A DNA stretch of 64,000 nucleotides from Cyanoderma ruficeps (lineage: Eukaryota; Chordata; Aves; Passeriformes; Timaliidae), in the NCBI GenBank assembly GCA_008694505.1, contig VZDJ01007755.1:10613952-10677951 (forward strand), read 5' to 3'. Below the pieces are notes generated by a model. The model did not search any database. It was not told the DNA's origin and saw nothing but the letters and a program-made list of their open reading frames with translations. Positions 1 to 11,575 of this stretch are shown here, piece by piece (position 1 is the stretch's first letter; the number at the start of each line of letters is the position of its first letter). The position numbers and the translations under genes were made by a program.

Positions 1-812
1 ACAAAAAATAAGTCCAAGTTAAGACAAGAATAATTATGACAACTATTTTACATATTTGCTCCATGAATATGATACATTATGACAATAACGTATCACAATA
101 ATTACTAAGTAGTCACTGTTGTAAAGTTAAATACAAATATAAACTATCACTATAAACACTAACACAAAAAAGGCTCATCAACATTTAGGGAATGTTGAGC
201 GTGAAGAGTAGTTAATGAAGTGTGAAAGTATGCATTTCCATGTGCCTAAAAATTAGATATACCTTCAAGTCTCCAAAATAATATTCAATCCATAGTTCTG
301 GGTTACAGTTTTGCCTTTCTCACTGAATATTTTTAGGTGTTATTCATTTGTATTCCAGTATTGCTACAGCTAGTTTTGTCAGCTACATAGAAAAATAGGT
401 CATTTGTGTCAGAGTTCCTTTTGAAAGTGCAAGCTTTCATGAGAACTTTATAGTACATAGCCAGGTATGGTATGTTTAAAAAAACAACCCACTTTTTTTC
501 TGGTTTTCTATCAAGAAAAATATAGCACAAAACGAAGAAACCATAGAAATATTGAAGTGATAATGTCACTCTTAATTTTCATTTGAATTCATTTTCCAGA
601 TCTCCTTGCCCATTTTTCCTCAGAATCCTGCTAGACAGTTCTATAATTCACATTTACCATCCGAAACCTCAGGATTTTCACTTCTTTGCTTTTGGAACTT
701 GCCTTTCCTAGCATTTTACAAGAGTATTCTCCTTCTAGTTCATAGACCAAAGTTGTTTTGGCGCATTTTTGCTTTTCCAAATTTCTGCATGCTTCTGTTG
801 ATTGTTTTATAA
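1..812. other. Unique AT-rich sequence
   Basis: No repeat, RNA gene or coding region is recognisable. Two open frames of 68-78 codons are present but show no family motif and no coding context. The right edge is where the GC-richer LTR-like block begins. Confidence 0.5.
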
Positions 813-1390
813 TGGTTTGTCCCTTACCCCCATATTAAACCCCTTGTTGGTTTTTCCTTAATTATGGGTCCCGTCCATCACTCTGCAACCCTGCCCAGAT
901 AACTAGAAAGTTCTAGTGAGGGGGCTGAGTTATTGGCAGAGTCCCTGCCTTCCCACTCCCTTTTCTATGGTTCTATGTATGGAATTGTTCCACAGATTAT
1001 CCTTTTGTTCTGGGTCACTCCCCCTCACTGGGATTGGTTCTAGATTGTCCCCTGCCCCTTTCCACACCCCCTGTACTTAAGGTGAGACCCAGAGGGAAAA
1101 ACTCACTTTCACGTGGGCCACCCTCTGGGTAAAATAAAAACCCAGTTGAAACCCACGTGAAGTCCTCCTTTCCTCCTCGCCATTGCCACACTCCTGCCTG
1201 AGGTCAAGACCCACAAGGTTGGAAAGGTACCAAGCTGTACCCTTAAATGCGAGTTCGGTGTAAGAGCTAGCCGGAAACCAGAACCGAACCCCCGCACAAA
1301 GTTACCAGGGTTCTGTAAAATGAGACCCAGGCAATTGTATGGAGGCTGCTGGCTGAGAGTCCCCACCACACACGCTGCACTAAACAAACT
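813..1390 (+). mobile_element. Solo LTR of an endogenous retrovirus (avian type), edges approximate
   Basis: This block is clearly GC-richer than its flanks and has the order of parts expected of a plus-strand LTR. A C-rich U3-like region is followed by a TATA-like TACTTAAG near 1074, then AATAAA within TAAAATAAAAACCC near 1131, then a U5-like stretch. I could not find a convincing target-site duplication, so both ends are estimates: the left is set at TGGTTTGTCCC and the right near the CTAAACA around 1386. No internal retroviral gene follows, so I read it as a solo LTR or LTR remnant. The minus-strand frame at 1109-1423 (104 codons) lies almost wholly inside the LTR and is not a gene. Confidence 0.6.
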
Positions 1391-1399
1391 GCCAGGCAG

Positions 1400-4081
1400 C
1401 AGATGCAGTGTGGTGACCTTCAAACATCCAACAGCAACACCAAGTCAGCTCTGTTTGAAATTCTGCTGTGTTTTATTGCAACATCTGTGTTGACTATGCA
1501 TTTGGAAATGGCTTTTCTCTTTATAAATGTTACGGGATTTTTTTCTAATTTTTCTTCCCTTCACTTAACCTCACAAATGGATTTCTTTGTATTACAGTTG
1601 TAACACAGACAGCTAAAGAGCAGCCCAAAGTTAATTAAAGCCAGAAGACAAAAGACTGAAGACCTAAATGAGAGATGTTTGGACATTTGTATAAAACATG
1701 ATGATCATGTTAAAATAGCCATATTGTTGCTGCAAATATTAATTCACAGTAAATTAATTTATATTTTTGGTTAGTTTTTTAATTACCAATGAACCTGAAA
1801 TTCAAATAATAAAATCCCATAATGAAATCTTGCCAATCAACTAGAAGTGCTTTTGTCCTTCTCACATCCATGCCTCCTCTTGATATCAATAAGACTGCTG
1901 TATGTATAAACAAAAAAAAAAACAACTTAGTGAAGAAAGGTTAAACAGTATTTTCTTTGTCTGGAAGGGATTAATAATTTTTATGTTCAATTATTTTTCA
2001 GAACTTGTAACTAAAAATTTCTGATAGACTTAAAAGGGTGCATAAGGGAACTCATTTTGCTGTAACAAATTAGTATTAAATCCAAAAATAAGAGAGTTTG
2101 TTATAAACAGCTTGGCCAATAGACATAAATTTTAATGATAGACAGATAAAAGCAGGCAGAGTGCAGTGTCATTTTTAATACAGTAACACAGGCATTCCCT
2201 TGCATAACAGCTCTCATTATGCAATTTCCAGTGGCAATGTAATTTATCTACTGTAATTTGCAGACACATTTAAAACTAAATTTGATTAATATTTATGCAG
2301 CTGAATTTTTTTCCAAAAGCAGATTTTATTTTATTTTATTTGACCTTGTTCCTCAAATTAATTTTTTTCCTTTCATCTTTCTGCTTAATAAATCAAGGAG
2401 AATATATACATAATGATTAATGTTAATAACTGCCCTGCAATAATATTGTGATGTACTGCATTATATGTCCTACTGGAATTAAATCTAAACTCTTTTACCT
2501 TTTATCAATAAAAGAGAGGTAGTAGAAATCACAATATATATGCCAATAGAATAGTAGAGAAACATGCAAAATGTGTTTCAGCTTTTTGCACATTCTCTTA
2601 ATTTATAAAAGGACTTATGCTAAAATTTTCCTATAATTTTATTTAATATTCAATTTGCATGCAAATGGAAATGTTTCAAACTGCAATATATTTAGATGTG
2701 TATCTTCATTTCTGTAATTTCCTTCTTCATTCCTTTCATTTCAATACAAATTCTTCCTGATGAGATTGTTTTAGCAACTTTCATGAAGAAGTTTATTATA
2801 ATGTTCCTGTTTTGTAGAAAATTAAGTAGATTATTTCTGAACACATAGCCATTCTTTCACTGTAAAGAATCCACAAGCTCCTGCAGCTGCTCAATAAACA
2901 ATATTGCAGCATGGTTTTATTAAATCATATCCTGGAAAAATTTGGTTCTATCTTTTGAAAAGGATAAGCATTAGAAAAAAATTCTGAGAAAAACTGAGAC
3001 ATTTTTCTTCATGCACCAGTAAGGGACCAGCCTCTTCTCAATTGATAATCCTATTGATAATCCTATTTTTTATCAATTAAAAACATTCAGAAGCTTAAAA
3101 ACTCACACTTTCAAAATCAAAACCAAAATATGCTAGAAACATAATTGGTTTAATAACTGGACTAGGCTTCAATCACTTTTTATTCTATTAGAACCAGAAA
3201 ACCCCATTTCCTAGGTACAGGCTGTTATGGATATGATTCCCTGTTTGGCAAGACACAGCTGTAACACTGTCCTTTTTTTCCCTATTTTTTCCTGTACTTC
3301 AAGTAAGTATCTTTCTAATGCTTTTCATTCACTTTAAATACGTCTCCTCTTCTTTCCAGTGGAACAAAAATTTACGGAGAAAATACTTAGGTTGGAAAGT
3401 GAAAAAAATATTATTTATTGCCCAGTCAAATACATAAGCCCTAGAGAGAACAGAATTGATTAATCACCCCAAGAAGATAGTGTGTGTAAGAAAGCAGGAC
3501 AAACTAAAAATTGAATTATCAAAAATGAAACTGCAATTGGGTAAGAACAGCTAGATTCCCCACTGCCCAGATAAAACTACTGTTCAAAACTATCAGTACA
3601 ATATAGGCTTGATACTGAGACTTGGTGGGTAGTGGGAAAAAGAAAAAAAAAAGGGAAAGAAAAAAAATTAAATTATAGACATGCTAAGATTACTTTAATC
3701 AACATATACTTTAAAGTATAACTGAAGAAGAACAGTAATATTCTTTTGCCCACCACGCAGAAGAAAATCAAGTGCCAATAACACTTTAGATTTGCAAAGA
3801 CCGACTGTAATGGACGACCTTGGGTGAAAAATTGTGAACCACTAAGAACTGGAATAATTGTGTTTGTGCCAATGAAAAATAGAAAAGTGCATCCTCAGAG
3901 ATGGTGCAGAAAGCAGAACTGCAGTCCACTTCCTGTTACCTTTTAAAGTCCATTGTCTCATGCACAATTGATGTATTCCAATCTAACTTGCGTAACTTGT
4001 TTTAGTTCAAAAAGTATGCATCCTTCGCAGGCAATTGCTCTAAAAAACAAACTATAGAGCCAAGTTTGCTCACTTTCTCTC
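1400..4081. other. Repeat-free AT-rich stretch with possible conserved noncoding sequence
   Basis: No transposon, RNA or coding signal is recognised over 2.7 kb. The part at about 2090-2700 contains several homeodomain- and octamer-like words (TAATTAAT, ATTTGCAT, ATGCAAAT) and few low-complexity tracts, a composition often seen in conserved noncoding elements. A 12-bp unit ATTGATAATCCT is repeated in tandem at 3041-3064. Without an alignment, conservation is a guess. Confidence 0.35.
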
Positions 4082-4352
4082 AGAATAGAATAGTTAAGGT
4101 AGGAAAAGACCTCCCAGACCATCTGCTTCAACTGTTGACATAATTCCACCACAACACTAAAAATGTATCACTCATTTTTTTGAACACATCCAGGGATAGG
4201 GACTCCATCACTTCCCGGGCCAGCCTTTTCTAGTGTTTAACCATGCTTTCAACAAAGAAATTTTTCCTGATATCCATCCTGAACCTCCTCTGGCACAACT
4301 TGAAGCTGCTTCTCCTTGTGCTATCACTAGTTGCCTGGGATAGGAGACCAAG
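4082..4352 (-). mobile_element. CR1 LINE fragment, 3' end
   Basis: Read on the minus strand this is the terminal part of CR1, the main LINE of birds. It contains the family's conserved 3' UTR wording, running from a GTCTCCTATCCC-type segment through the block corresponding to AACACATCCAGGGATAGGGA on the plus strand. It finishes at the CTATTCT-like tail around 4082. It is 5'-truncated like most CR1 copies and carries no usable reading frame. The short frames crossing it are products of the repeat. Confidence 0.85.
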
Positions 4353-6228
4353 AACATTTGAGACAAAAATGTACATCTGAACTGCTCAGTGCCTTGGTGC
4401 AACCCAGCTGCCTGCTGCTAGAAACCAGCACACTTAGGAGGCAGCTTTTAAGCACCAGAGTTGGTGACAAACCTCCCGGGTTAAGTTCAACTGGGCAGAT
4501 TTGGAGAAGTATATTTTGGGTGCAAGCACAAATAGTGGCTATTGGGCACCACTACCTATATACCCTATTTGAGATTTAGTACACGATTCTGCAACTCACC
4601 TCTGAAGCTACACCAGGGTGGTTTTTTCTTCAAATAATGTGCATGTACAAATTGTAACTCAAATATCTGAACTGCACTGTGCAGGGACAATTTTAATTTT
4701 TCATTTACAAAATAGTGATTTTTTTAAAAATGCATGACACCACCTACAGTAAGAATGTTCTAAAATCACATATTGCCATTTAAGGCAATGCTAAGAATAT
4801 TGCTTTCATCAGAAAGACTAGGAGAAAGTGAGTCTCAGACAAAAACAGTCTCAGAAAAATGAGCGCAGTTTTTTGAAAAGTATCAATAATAACTGCTACA
4901 GTAGCAAGACGGTTTAAACACGACACAGTTTACTTACATGAGTAAAGCATGTTTTTATCAGTGTATCTAGGCTGAGATTATTTCTTCCTAAAATTTTTAT
5001 TTTACATTTTCAGAGTGTGCCAAGTGTGGGAGGTAAGGAGGTGGAATAGAGTCCCAAGAGTTTGCCAAGGAAATCCATAATTTGGTGTACTTCCCAGTGC
5101 AGGAATAGCATCCATGGTCTTTTGTTTAGTTTTTTTCCCTCCACTAGGCAAGAATGATAACAGCAGCATTCAGCGTGGAGAGGAAAAGTCTGTGGAGACT
5201 GAGTTCACTAATGAGGTAAGTGGAAAAAAAAGGGTGGATGTTGGAAGTAGGGAAAGGCCCCTAGATTAGATAATAGCTGAATGAGGTAGGTGTTTTCTTT
5301 CAAGCACTGTAAGAGGGACACTCTGAGGGATGAAAGAAGCAGAAAGAGATACTGGTGCTAGAAGATGAAAGAAAAGCAGAAACGTTTCATCTCCTTTCTA
5401 AATAAAGGGAATTTTTCAGAGAGAAAAATATAAAACATAGCATCCTATCCTTTCAATGCTCCCAGAGGAAAAAGGGTAAGTAGATTAGGGAAGTAAGGGT
5501 CATGATAAAGATCATCTCTTGCTCATCCATAAGGTCAGCTTTTAAAAATATTTGGACCACAGAGACCTCTGGAAAAGAGGCAGCCAAGATTTTGCATTCA
5601 ATTTTTACTTTGGCATTCCAGAAACACAACTGCTGTGTAGTAATGCAATCCCTACACCTCTAGCAGGTGCTTCCAAATAGGAAAAGAGTCTGACTTTACT
5701 TTTTGACATATTAAGAAGTTAAACTGGAAAGTTCTGTGGATTTCTTCTTGTAATTGGCTCAGAGCCAGCCCAGAAGTGTGGATTGGACTCTGAAAATGTA
5801 ACTCAAAGACTATTGTTACACTCACTGGGCCAAGGCCCAAAAAGCCCACCTAAGCTATCAAGTACTAAAGAGAGAGAGCAAAGGAACTCCATACTTTTCG
5901 AGGTGCTGTAGCAAGCAAGGAGTTTGTGCTGTGCTCAGCTTTGTTGTTTTGTATTATTTTCCTTCTTTATTAAAACCTTTTTGATTTTTCAAGGCACTCT
6001 TGATCAGCCGTCTCGCTCATTATTATAGCCACATTTCTGCCAGGCTGGACCCTCAGACTGTGGGTCAAACCCACACTGCTGCTTTTCCAGCTCCCTTCTC
6101 TTGTCTGTTCTAGGCCACTCTCCTCCTTTCTGGCTAGAGGGTGGGATTGTGCTAGCACTTTTCTCAGCATGAAAACAGAGCTCTCTGCATTGTGCACATG
6201 ACAAAACTGCCATTTTCTTGGCTCACCA
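4353..6228. other. Unique sequence containing one exon-like segment
   Basis: No repeats are recognised. The interval holds the exon-like segment at 5148-5215 described separately. A short G/A-rich stretch follows it at about 5225-5420. Confidence 0.4.
5148..5215 (+). other. Candidate internal exon (68 nt), unproven
   Basis: The segment is preceded by a pyrimidine tract ending in TTTTTTTCCCTCCACTAG and followed by GAG|GTAAGT, which matches the vertebrate donor consensus. Two of the three frames are open throughout. The frame starting after two bases gives a hydrophilic peptide beginning KNDNSSIQRGEEKSVE and ends exactly on a codon boundary. I do not recognise the peptide. Pseudo-exons with good splice sites are common in vertebrate introns, so this remains a candidate that needs transcript or conservation evidence. 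Its length (3n+2) would shift the frame if it were skipped. Confidence 0.25.
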
Positions 6229-6472
6229 CAGTCACAGAGTCACAGAATATTTGAAGCTAGAGAGCACCTCTGGAGATTGTCCATTGCAACACACTCCTCA
6301 AAGCAGTGGCAGCACCTGCAGCTGCGAGATTCCCAGTCAGATTTTTAATGTCTTCAAGGATGAAGATTTCACCTCTTTGAGCAACCCATTCCACTGTTTA
6401 ATCAGCCTTAGAGACTGTGATTTTGTCCTCCCCAATATTCCTTCAGCTATCTCCAGTGTGCTGCAGCAGGAA
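6229..6472 (-). mobile_element. CR1 LINE fragment, 3' region, old
   Basis: The order of words fits a diverged CR1 tail read on the minus strand. On the plus strand these are CACAGAGTCACAGAAT at the tail, a CACCTCTGGAGATTGTCC-like block, and a GAGCAACCCATTCCACTG-like block. The copy is more diverged than those at 4.1 or 44.1 kb. The 88-codon plus-strand frame across it has no independent support. The left edge is clear; the right edge is approximate. Confidence 0.7.
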
Positions 6473-6545
6473 AAGATTGTTTAGGAAACACACTGTCCTG
6501 AGTTCTTTAAAAGGACTTACCACAAAAATATTATTTCTAGATTTT

Positions 6546-6550
6546 ATTCT
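6546..6550. repeat. Target-site duplication ATTCT, left copy
   Basis: This copy directly abuts the TGTCTGGG terminus of the LTR. The matching copy is at 7239-7243. Confidence 0.75.
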
Positions 6551-7238
6551 TGTCTGGGTTTAGAAAGACAGGTATCTGCCAGGGAAACTGGGGTTCCCCT
6601 TAGAATAGAGGATGTAAACCCCTCACCCCCCGCCAAGTTTTAATTTTGCAATTAACGGCTCTCAGGCAAAGATTTGGGAGTAGGAATAACAGCTTTTTAC
6701 TAAGAATATAAGAATACAAATGTGGTAGAAAAGAAAAAAAAAAGAAAACAAAACCACCCCACCAAACCAGCAAACAAACAAACAACAATTTTGAAAAGCC
6801 CTGACAGGGTCAAAGCTACAACCTTGTTAGTCAGGGTGTCGAAAGCAGTCCAAAAGTGAGTCCTCCTGGAATGGCAGGTACAGCTCCGCTGAGGCAGAAA
6901 ATGATCCAGTAGCAGAAAAGAAAGGGGTCCTGAGGTGGTGAGAAGGGTCCAGCCTTCCTCCGGTAATCGGATGAAGCAAGACCCTGTGCTGGTTTAAAGT
7001 TCCAGCTTTATCCAGGTAAGAATGGCTGGCTCCTCCCACGGGGTGGAGCATCACACAATAGGTACGCTAGGATGTAGGTATGTGTTGGGAAGGGGAGACG
7101 GCTTGGGAAGAGTGTTAATGGCCCATTAAAGATAAGAACAATGCTCTACCTAATACTGACCGTTGGCCCATTATCAAAAGGCAGCCGCCCCCAACTGTTT
7201 TTCAGCAGATGAAATTGAATAGACTATAACCCAGGACA
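6551..7238 (-). mobile_element. Solo LTR, ERVL-like, 688 bp
   Basis: The element starts TGTCTGGGTT and ends AACCCAGGACA, so it has TG...CA ends within a short inverted repeat. It is flanked by the exact 5-bp duplication ATTCT, and a 5-bp duplication is usual for ERVL-type elements. Minus orientation is inferred from an ATTAAA polyadenylation-like signal near the minus-strand 3' end and a TATA-like stretch upstream of it. It shares a block with the LTR at 13.1 kb: the CCAGGTRAGAATG word followed by a GGCTGG...GGGYGGAGCATC segment at about 7014-7053. No internal viral genes adjoin it, so it is a solo LTR left by recombination. Confidence 0.8.
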
Positions 7239-7243
7239 ATTCT
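7239..7243. repeat. Target-site duplication ATTCT, right copy
   Basis: It is identical to the copy at 6546-6550 and directly follows the AGGACA terminus. Confidence 0.75.
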
Positions 7244-10200
7244 ATGACTGATATAAACAGATGCATAAATAAATTTAAAAAAAGGAAAATCATCTTTCCA
7301 CCAGTGAACAGATATTCTTGAAGATCGTTTAAAAGCAGATACTAAAAGAAAAGGCTAACAGCAAAAAAAAAAAAAAATTGATATGGAAAAAACAATATAA
7401 TAGGGAATTCAAATTATCTTTATATTCATTACTACATAGTGCTTAGAATATGCATTTAGAAAAACTAAGTTATCCTACTCTGCTCCTAGTGTACTTGTAC
7501 ATGGGCTGCAAGTATCCAGAATTCCAGTTAGAGTATTTCTCCAATCTGATATGGCACAAAAATTTATATTTGTAAATATTCTTTATAAAGAATATATAAA
7601 ATATATATAGAAAATAGAAGTTCTTGAGTAAGGAAGAAATACATAGTTGTCTTCTCAAACACATTTTCACTTTGAAATCTTAGGATTAATTCATATGAAA
7701 AATTTGATCCTCCTCTATAGGAAAAACTCTTCCTACTATAACTTAATGGTCAGGAAAGAATATAAAAGATTAAAGTACACAAAGAATATTAACTTACTTT
7801 TTTCTACTGTACTTATATTATTAATTTTTAAAAAATCTCAAAAGAAGTTTTCCACATAACTGTTTCAGTGCATCCCAATTATCTAAGCAGTCAGACATGA
7901 CTTTGTCCCTACACTCACATCACAGTTTCTGAAACTGAGTAAAATTCACAGTTATGAATTTTATTGCACACTTCTGTACTTCAGCTAAGTACCAATTTAT
8001 ACATTCCATTTTGAACAGCACATTTTGCCACTGCAGCCCTCTGAACTCTGTTTTACGTGTTTAACTGTTAACAGCCAGGCAGTGCCTTTGTCTTACTGAG
8101 CAGACGTGCAACAATAATTAGGTACAACAACAGCACACAAATGCCAGATGATAATTCAACCCGAGACTTGAGAGCCACAGGGAAAGGGAAACTCTACATC
8201 GTGGCATTTTAAGTATGCATGACTCAGTATCTTCTTCTAAAGATCAGGGATTGCGTTGCAGAAGGATTGAAATAATACAAGAGAGTAGGACGAGAGGCTT
8301 TATTTTTTTTTAAAACAAACTTCAGAATAAGAAAAGATCAAAAAGATCAAAAGATAATTACAATATTTTTAAAGACATATTTAGATACAAGTGTGTGGGG
8401 AAGGAAGAAAATTATCAAACATTCCAGGGACAGCCAAGGACTTTGAAATAACCTGAATACTGAATATTGGCAAGCCAAAGGAAATTGGCAGTAGTTAAAC
8501 ATTTGTTTTAATCTCACAACAGGAATGAATAAAAGAGGCTAAAAATGTGTAGAGTTTAAATGAGGTCTTGTCTGATGTATTTTTAGAATGAAATGAGTGC
8601 AGTTAAGACACAAAGGAGCAAGTGTGCTTTCAGGTGGATACTACCTTCCCATAAAATCTATGTCTAAAAACAGATTAAGACATCATTTACTGTCATGAGT
8701 CAAGAGAATAGAGAAGACAAAAAAAACCCCACACATTTTACTGTATATACACACGCATACTTATATACCTATATCTACATGTATGTGTGTCTATATATAT
8801 ATATATATGTATACATGTCTATGTACACACACAGGTAGATTAACAGCCTGAAATGTTCCATTATTGAAAAATTTATAAGTAGTATTTTGGATAAGACTTT
8901 TATTTTTTTCAGAAAAAGCACTTTAAACTGTTGTCAAAGTTCACTAAAACATATAATACATATCAAAGTAAAATAGTATATGCTGTCAAGATAAGATATA
9001 TAAAAGATATGTAGAAGGAGACTACTTTTTTGAAAACTGAAAAGAGTTTTTCATCCCCAGCCTAGGCAAGAAATGCATATACCAGTACAGAAATCCTCAT
9101 CTAGGTCAAGGCACCGTCAGCACAAGTGCTCTACTGACAGTTCCTAGTAATTACCCAATGAAAATAACATATCAGCAAAGGACTTTTACTTCTTAAATTA
9201 CACAAACTAAGGGCTTTTTCTTCTTGTATAACAAGTTTTCTGTGAGTAACTGAATTAATGATAATAGTTTCCTAAGAATGTGTGTTTTATTCCCTAAACA
9301 CAGTTTCTGTGTCATAAAATCCTTTACTTCCCTTTTTCCTACCACACTAATGGCAGGAAACTGTGTGTTATGGCTAATCTATGTTTATAAATAATCTAGT
9401 TTTGACATCTAGTTACTGCTCAAAACCACCCCCAACTTTAAATGCCTCACTTTTTCTTATGTTTTTGTCAAGGAGGGGCACTGAAACTCTTCTACTAAGC
9501 TGACAATACTCATCAAATTTTCAGGATCCTAAAACCTTTTGTCTTTCTGTTAAAATAGGTTGAAGTTGTCTGGATTCCTGTGTTTTAGAGGTTATAGACA
9601 GAAAACACAATTGGACAAGTTTTTTTGGTTTTTTTTCACAAGAACAAGCGTGGAATGTGAGCAAAAGCCTCCATGTCAAAATGTAGTCCTACAGTTCAAT
9701 GGTAATTTCATCTGCTCTTACACATCAAATCTAGAAAATATCAACCCTAAAGTCTGGCTCTCTAGACTATCTTTACAGTAAATGGGAAGAATTAGTGGTT
9801 TTAGGTGAGCTGTGGCTTACCTCACAGTAATGCAGATATCTAAAGTGCTCACCTGAGTCATGTTGCTGAACTTCTCTTGAAGCATATATGTGAATAATTA
9901 AATTTAGAAGAGGAAAAAATCCCACTTGATATACTTTTAAGTAGACACTATATTATGAATAGGAAGAGAGTAGTAACAGGTAACAAATGTCTTAAAAGGT
10001 AACCAGGAAAAAAGTAGGCAAAAACTCATGAGTCTTAAGCTGTGCTTGAATTAACAGATCTTCATTTCAAGAAACCTTGAAAAACACATTTGGGAGTATT
10101 CCATAGCTAGCAATATGATTGATCCAATCTGCAAAACTGAGATTTTAATAGGCAAATACTTGAAATTTTGAATTCATCTCAGCATTAAAAAGTATCCAAA

Positions 10201-11365
10201 TCTTAAGCTATCATAAGATTTTAAAAAGATCTTCAAGCTGCTTTATTTAAAATGCAATACAATTTATATATTTTATTCCATTGAACATGAATTTCATTTG
10301 GAAAGTGAATGTAACATTTCTACTTAAGAAGGATTTCAGCTTGAAAGAAGCAAGCATAGAAGTTCAGTCATTCTCAGTGACTGACATTAATTAAAAAAAA
10401 ACCAAACTCCTCCAAAACCTCAACAAATTCAGTAAGCACACTTTTGGTTGCCTTAGATTAATATTCTAAAATTCAGGAAAAAATTGTAACATACTAGAGA
10501 TCTAAGACAAAAATGTTTCCAAAATATCATGTGTCATATGAGAAAGCAGATAATTTTTCCTTATTTTCCTCTAGCAAAGGTATATTAACCAATAGCAGAA
10601 ACTTCAAGAGTGTTAATGGTGACTTCTAGTATCCTCATGAAATTGAATTGTAGTTCTCCACCTGAACTGTAAGACACCTGCCCTTTTTTCTCAGTTCCCA
10701 CTAAATCTCTGTGTGGCAAATACAAAACATTTAAATCAGCTTCAGAATGTCAAAGACGTTATGATGCAGACTTCAGATCTTTTTTTGACTTAATTTTATA
10801 GGAACTGTCAACCAACTACCTTGGGAAAAATAATGTGGCTACAGGCCCTTGTTCACCTTATCTTTCCTGTATCAAATGTTTGACTATTAATCACACCTAT
10901 ATTCCCCAGGCTAATCACTATTCTAACCTTCTGTATTTACACTGCAATCTTGTTCCTATTTCTCATCTTCTCTTTACTTTGAAGTTTGATACTGCTACTC
11001 ATGCTTACATCACAAGAAATAGGATATGGACCCTTTGCTTTTTAAATCTTTATTCATATATTTTGACCACACACGTGTGTTACTCGCAGTATTACTCATT
11101 TCCTTCCACAAACAATTCTATACGTGTCGTCTGGTCCCAGTTTACCAACCAAACTCAAAAGAGGAGTTCCAGATGATTCCTGATAAATGAAATACAGAAG
11201 TGACAAACAGGCCATTGAAAAAATATTTTTTTAACAGAATATGATAGAAAATTTAAAAACAAATGCTTTGCCATAACTAAACCTAACATAGCTACTTTTC
11301 TCTTGAATATAGGTCATGAACCAATGCAATAATATAATCACAATACTTCCATACAAGGACCCTAC
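7244..11365. other. Unique AT-rich sequence
   Basis: About 4.1 kb without a recognised repeat apart from low-complexity tracts (an A-run near 7362 and the TA/TG tract near 8750). The part at about 8040-8200 is richer in mixed sequence and is a weak conserved-noncoding candidate. The 113-codon frame at 10835-11176 shows no family motif, start context or exon structure and is treated as chance. Confidence 0.45.
8755..8835. repeat. Low-complexity TA/TG (alternating purine-pyrimidine) tract
   Basis: An interrupted mixture of TATA, CATA and TGTG steps with a pure (TA)n core near 8792-8807. Such tracts are common in introns and are likely length-polymorphic. Confidence 0.8.
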
Positions 11366-11575
11366 ATCACAGAATCACTAGGTTGAGAGATACCTGCAAG
11401 ACCACCAAGTCGAACCCATGCCCTAACACCTCAACTAAACCATGGCACTGAATACCACATCCAGTCCTTTTTTAAACACATCCAGGGATGATGACTCCAC
11501 CACCTCCCCAGGCAGACCATTCCAGTACTTTATCACATTGCCTTTCCTTTTCATCCCTCCAGAACTCCTAATAAA
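11366..11575 (-). mobile_element. CR1 LINE fragment, 3' end
   Basis: On the plus strand it opens with ATCACAGAATCACTAGGTTG, the reverse complement of a typical CR1 tail, and then follows the CR1 3' UTR through the AACACATCCAGGGATGATGA block. It is heavily 5'-truncated and noncoding. Its right edge is where similarity fades after CAGAACTCCTAATAAAAAC. Confidence 0.85.

Noticed and set aside
5210..5480. Further short exons using nearby GTAAG words
   Set aside because: No acceptable acceptor and open frame combine with them at exon length.
10835..11176. 113-codon plus-strand frame as a gene
   Set aside because: It has no domain, no splice structure and the composition of the surrounding noncoding DNA.
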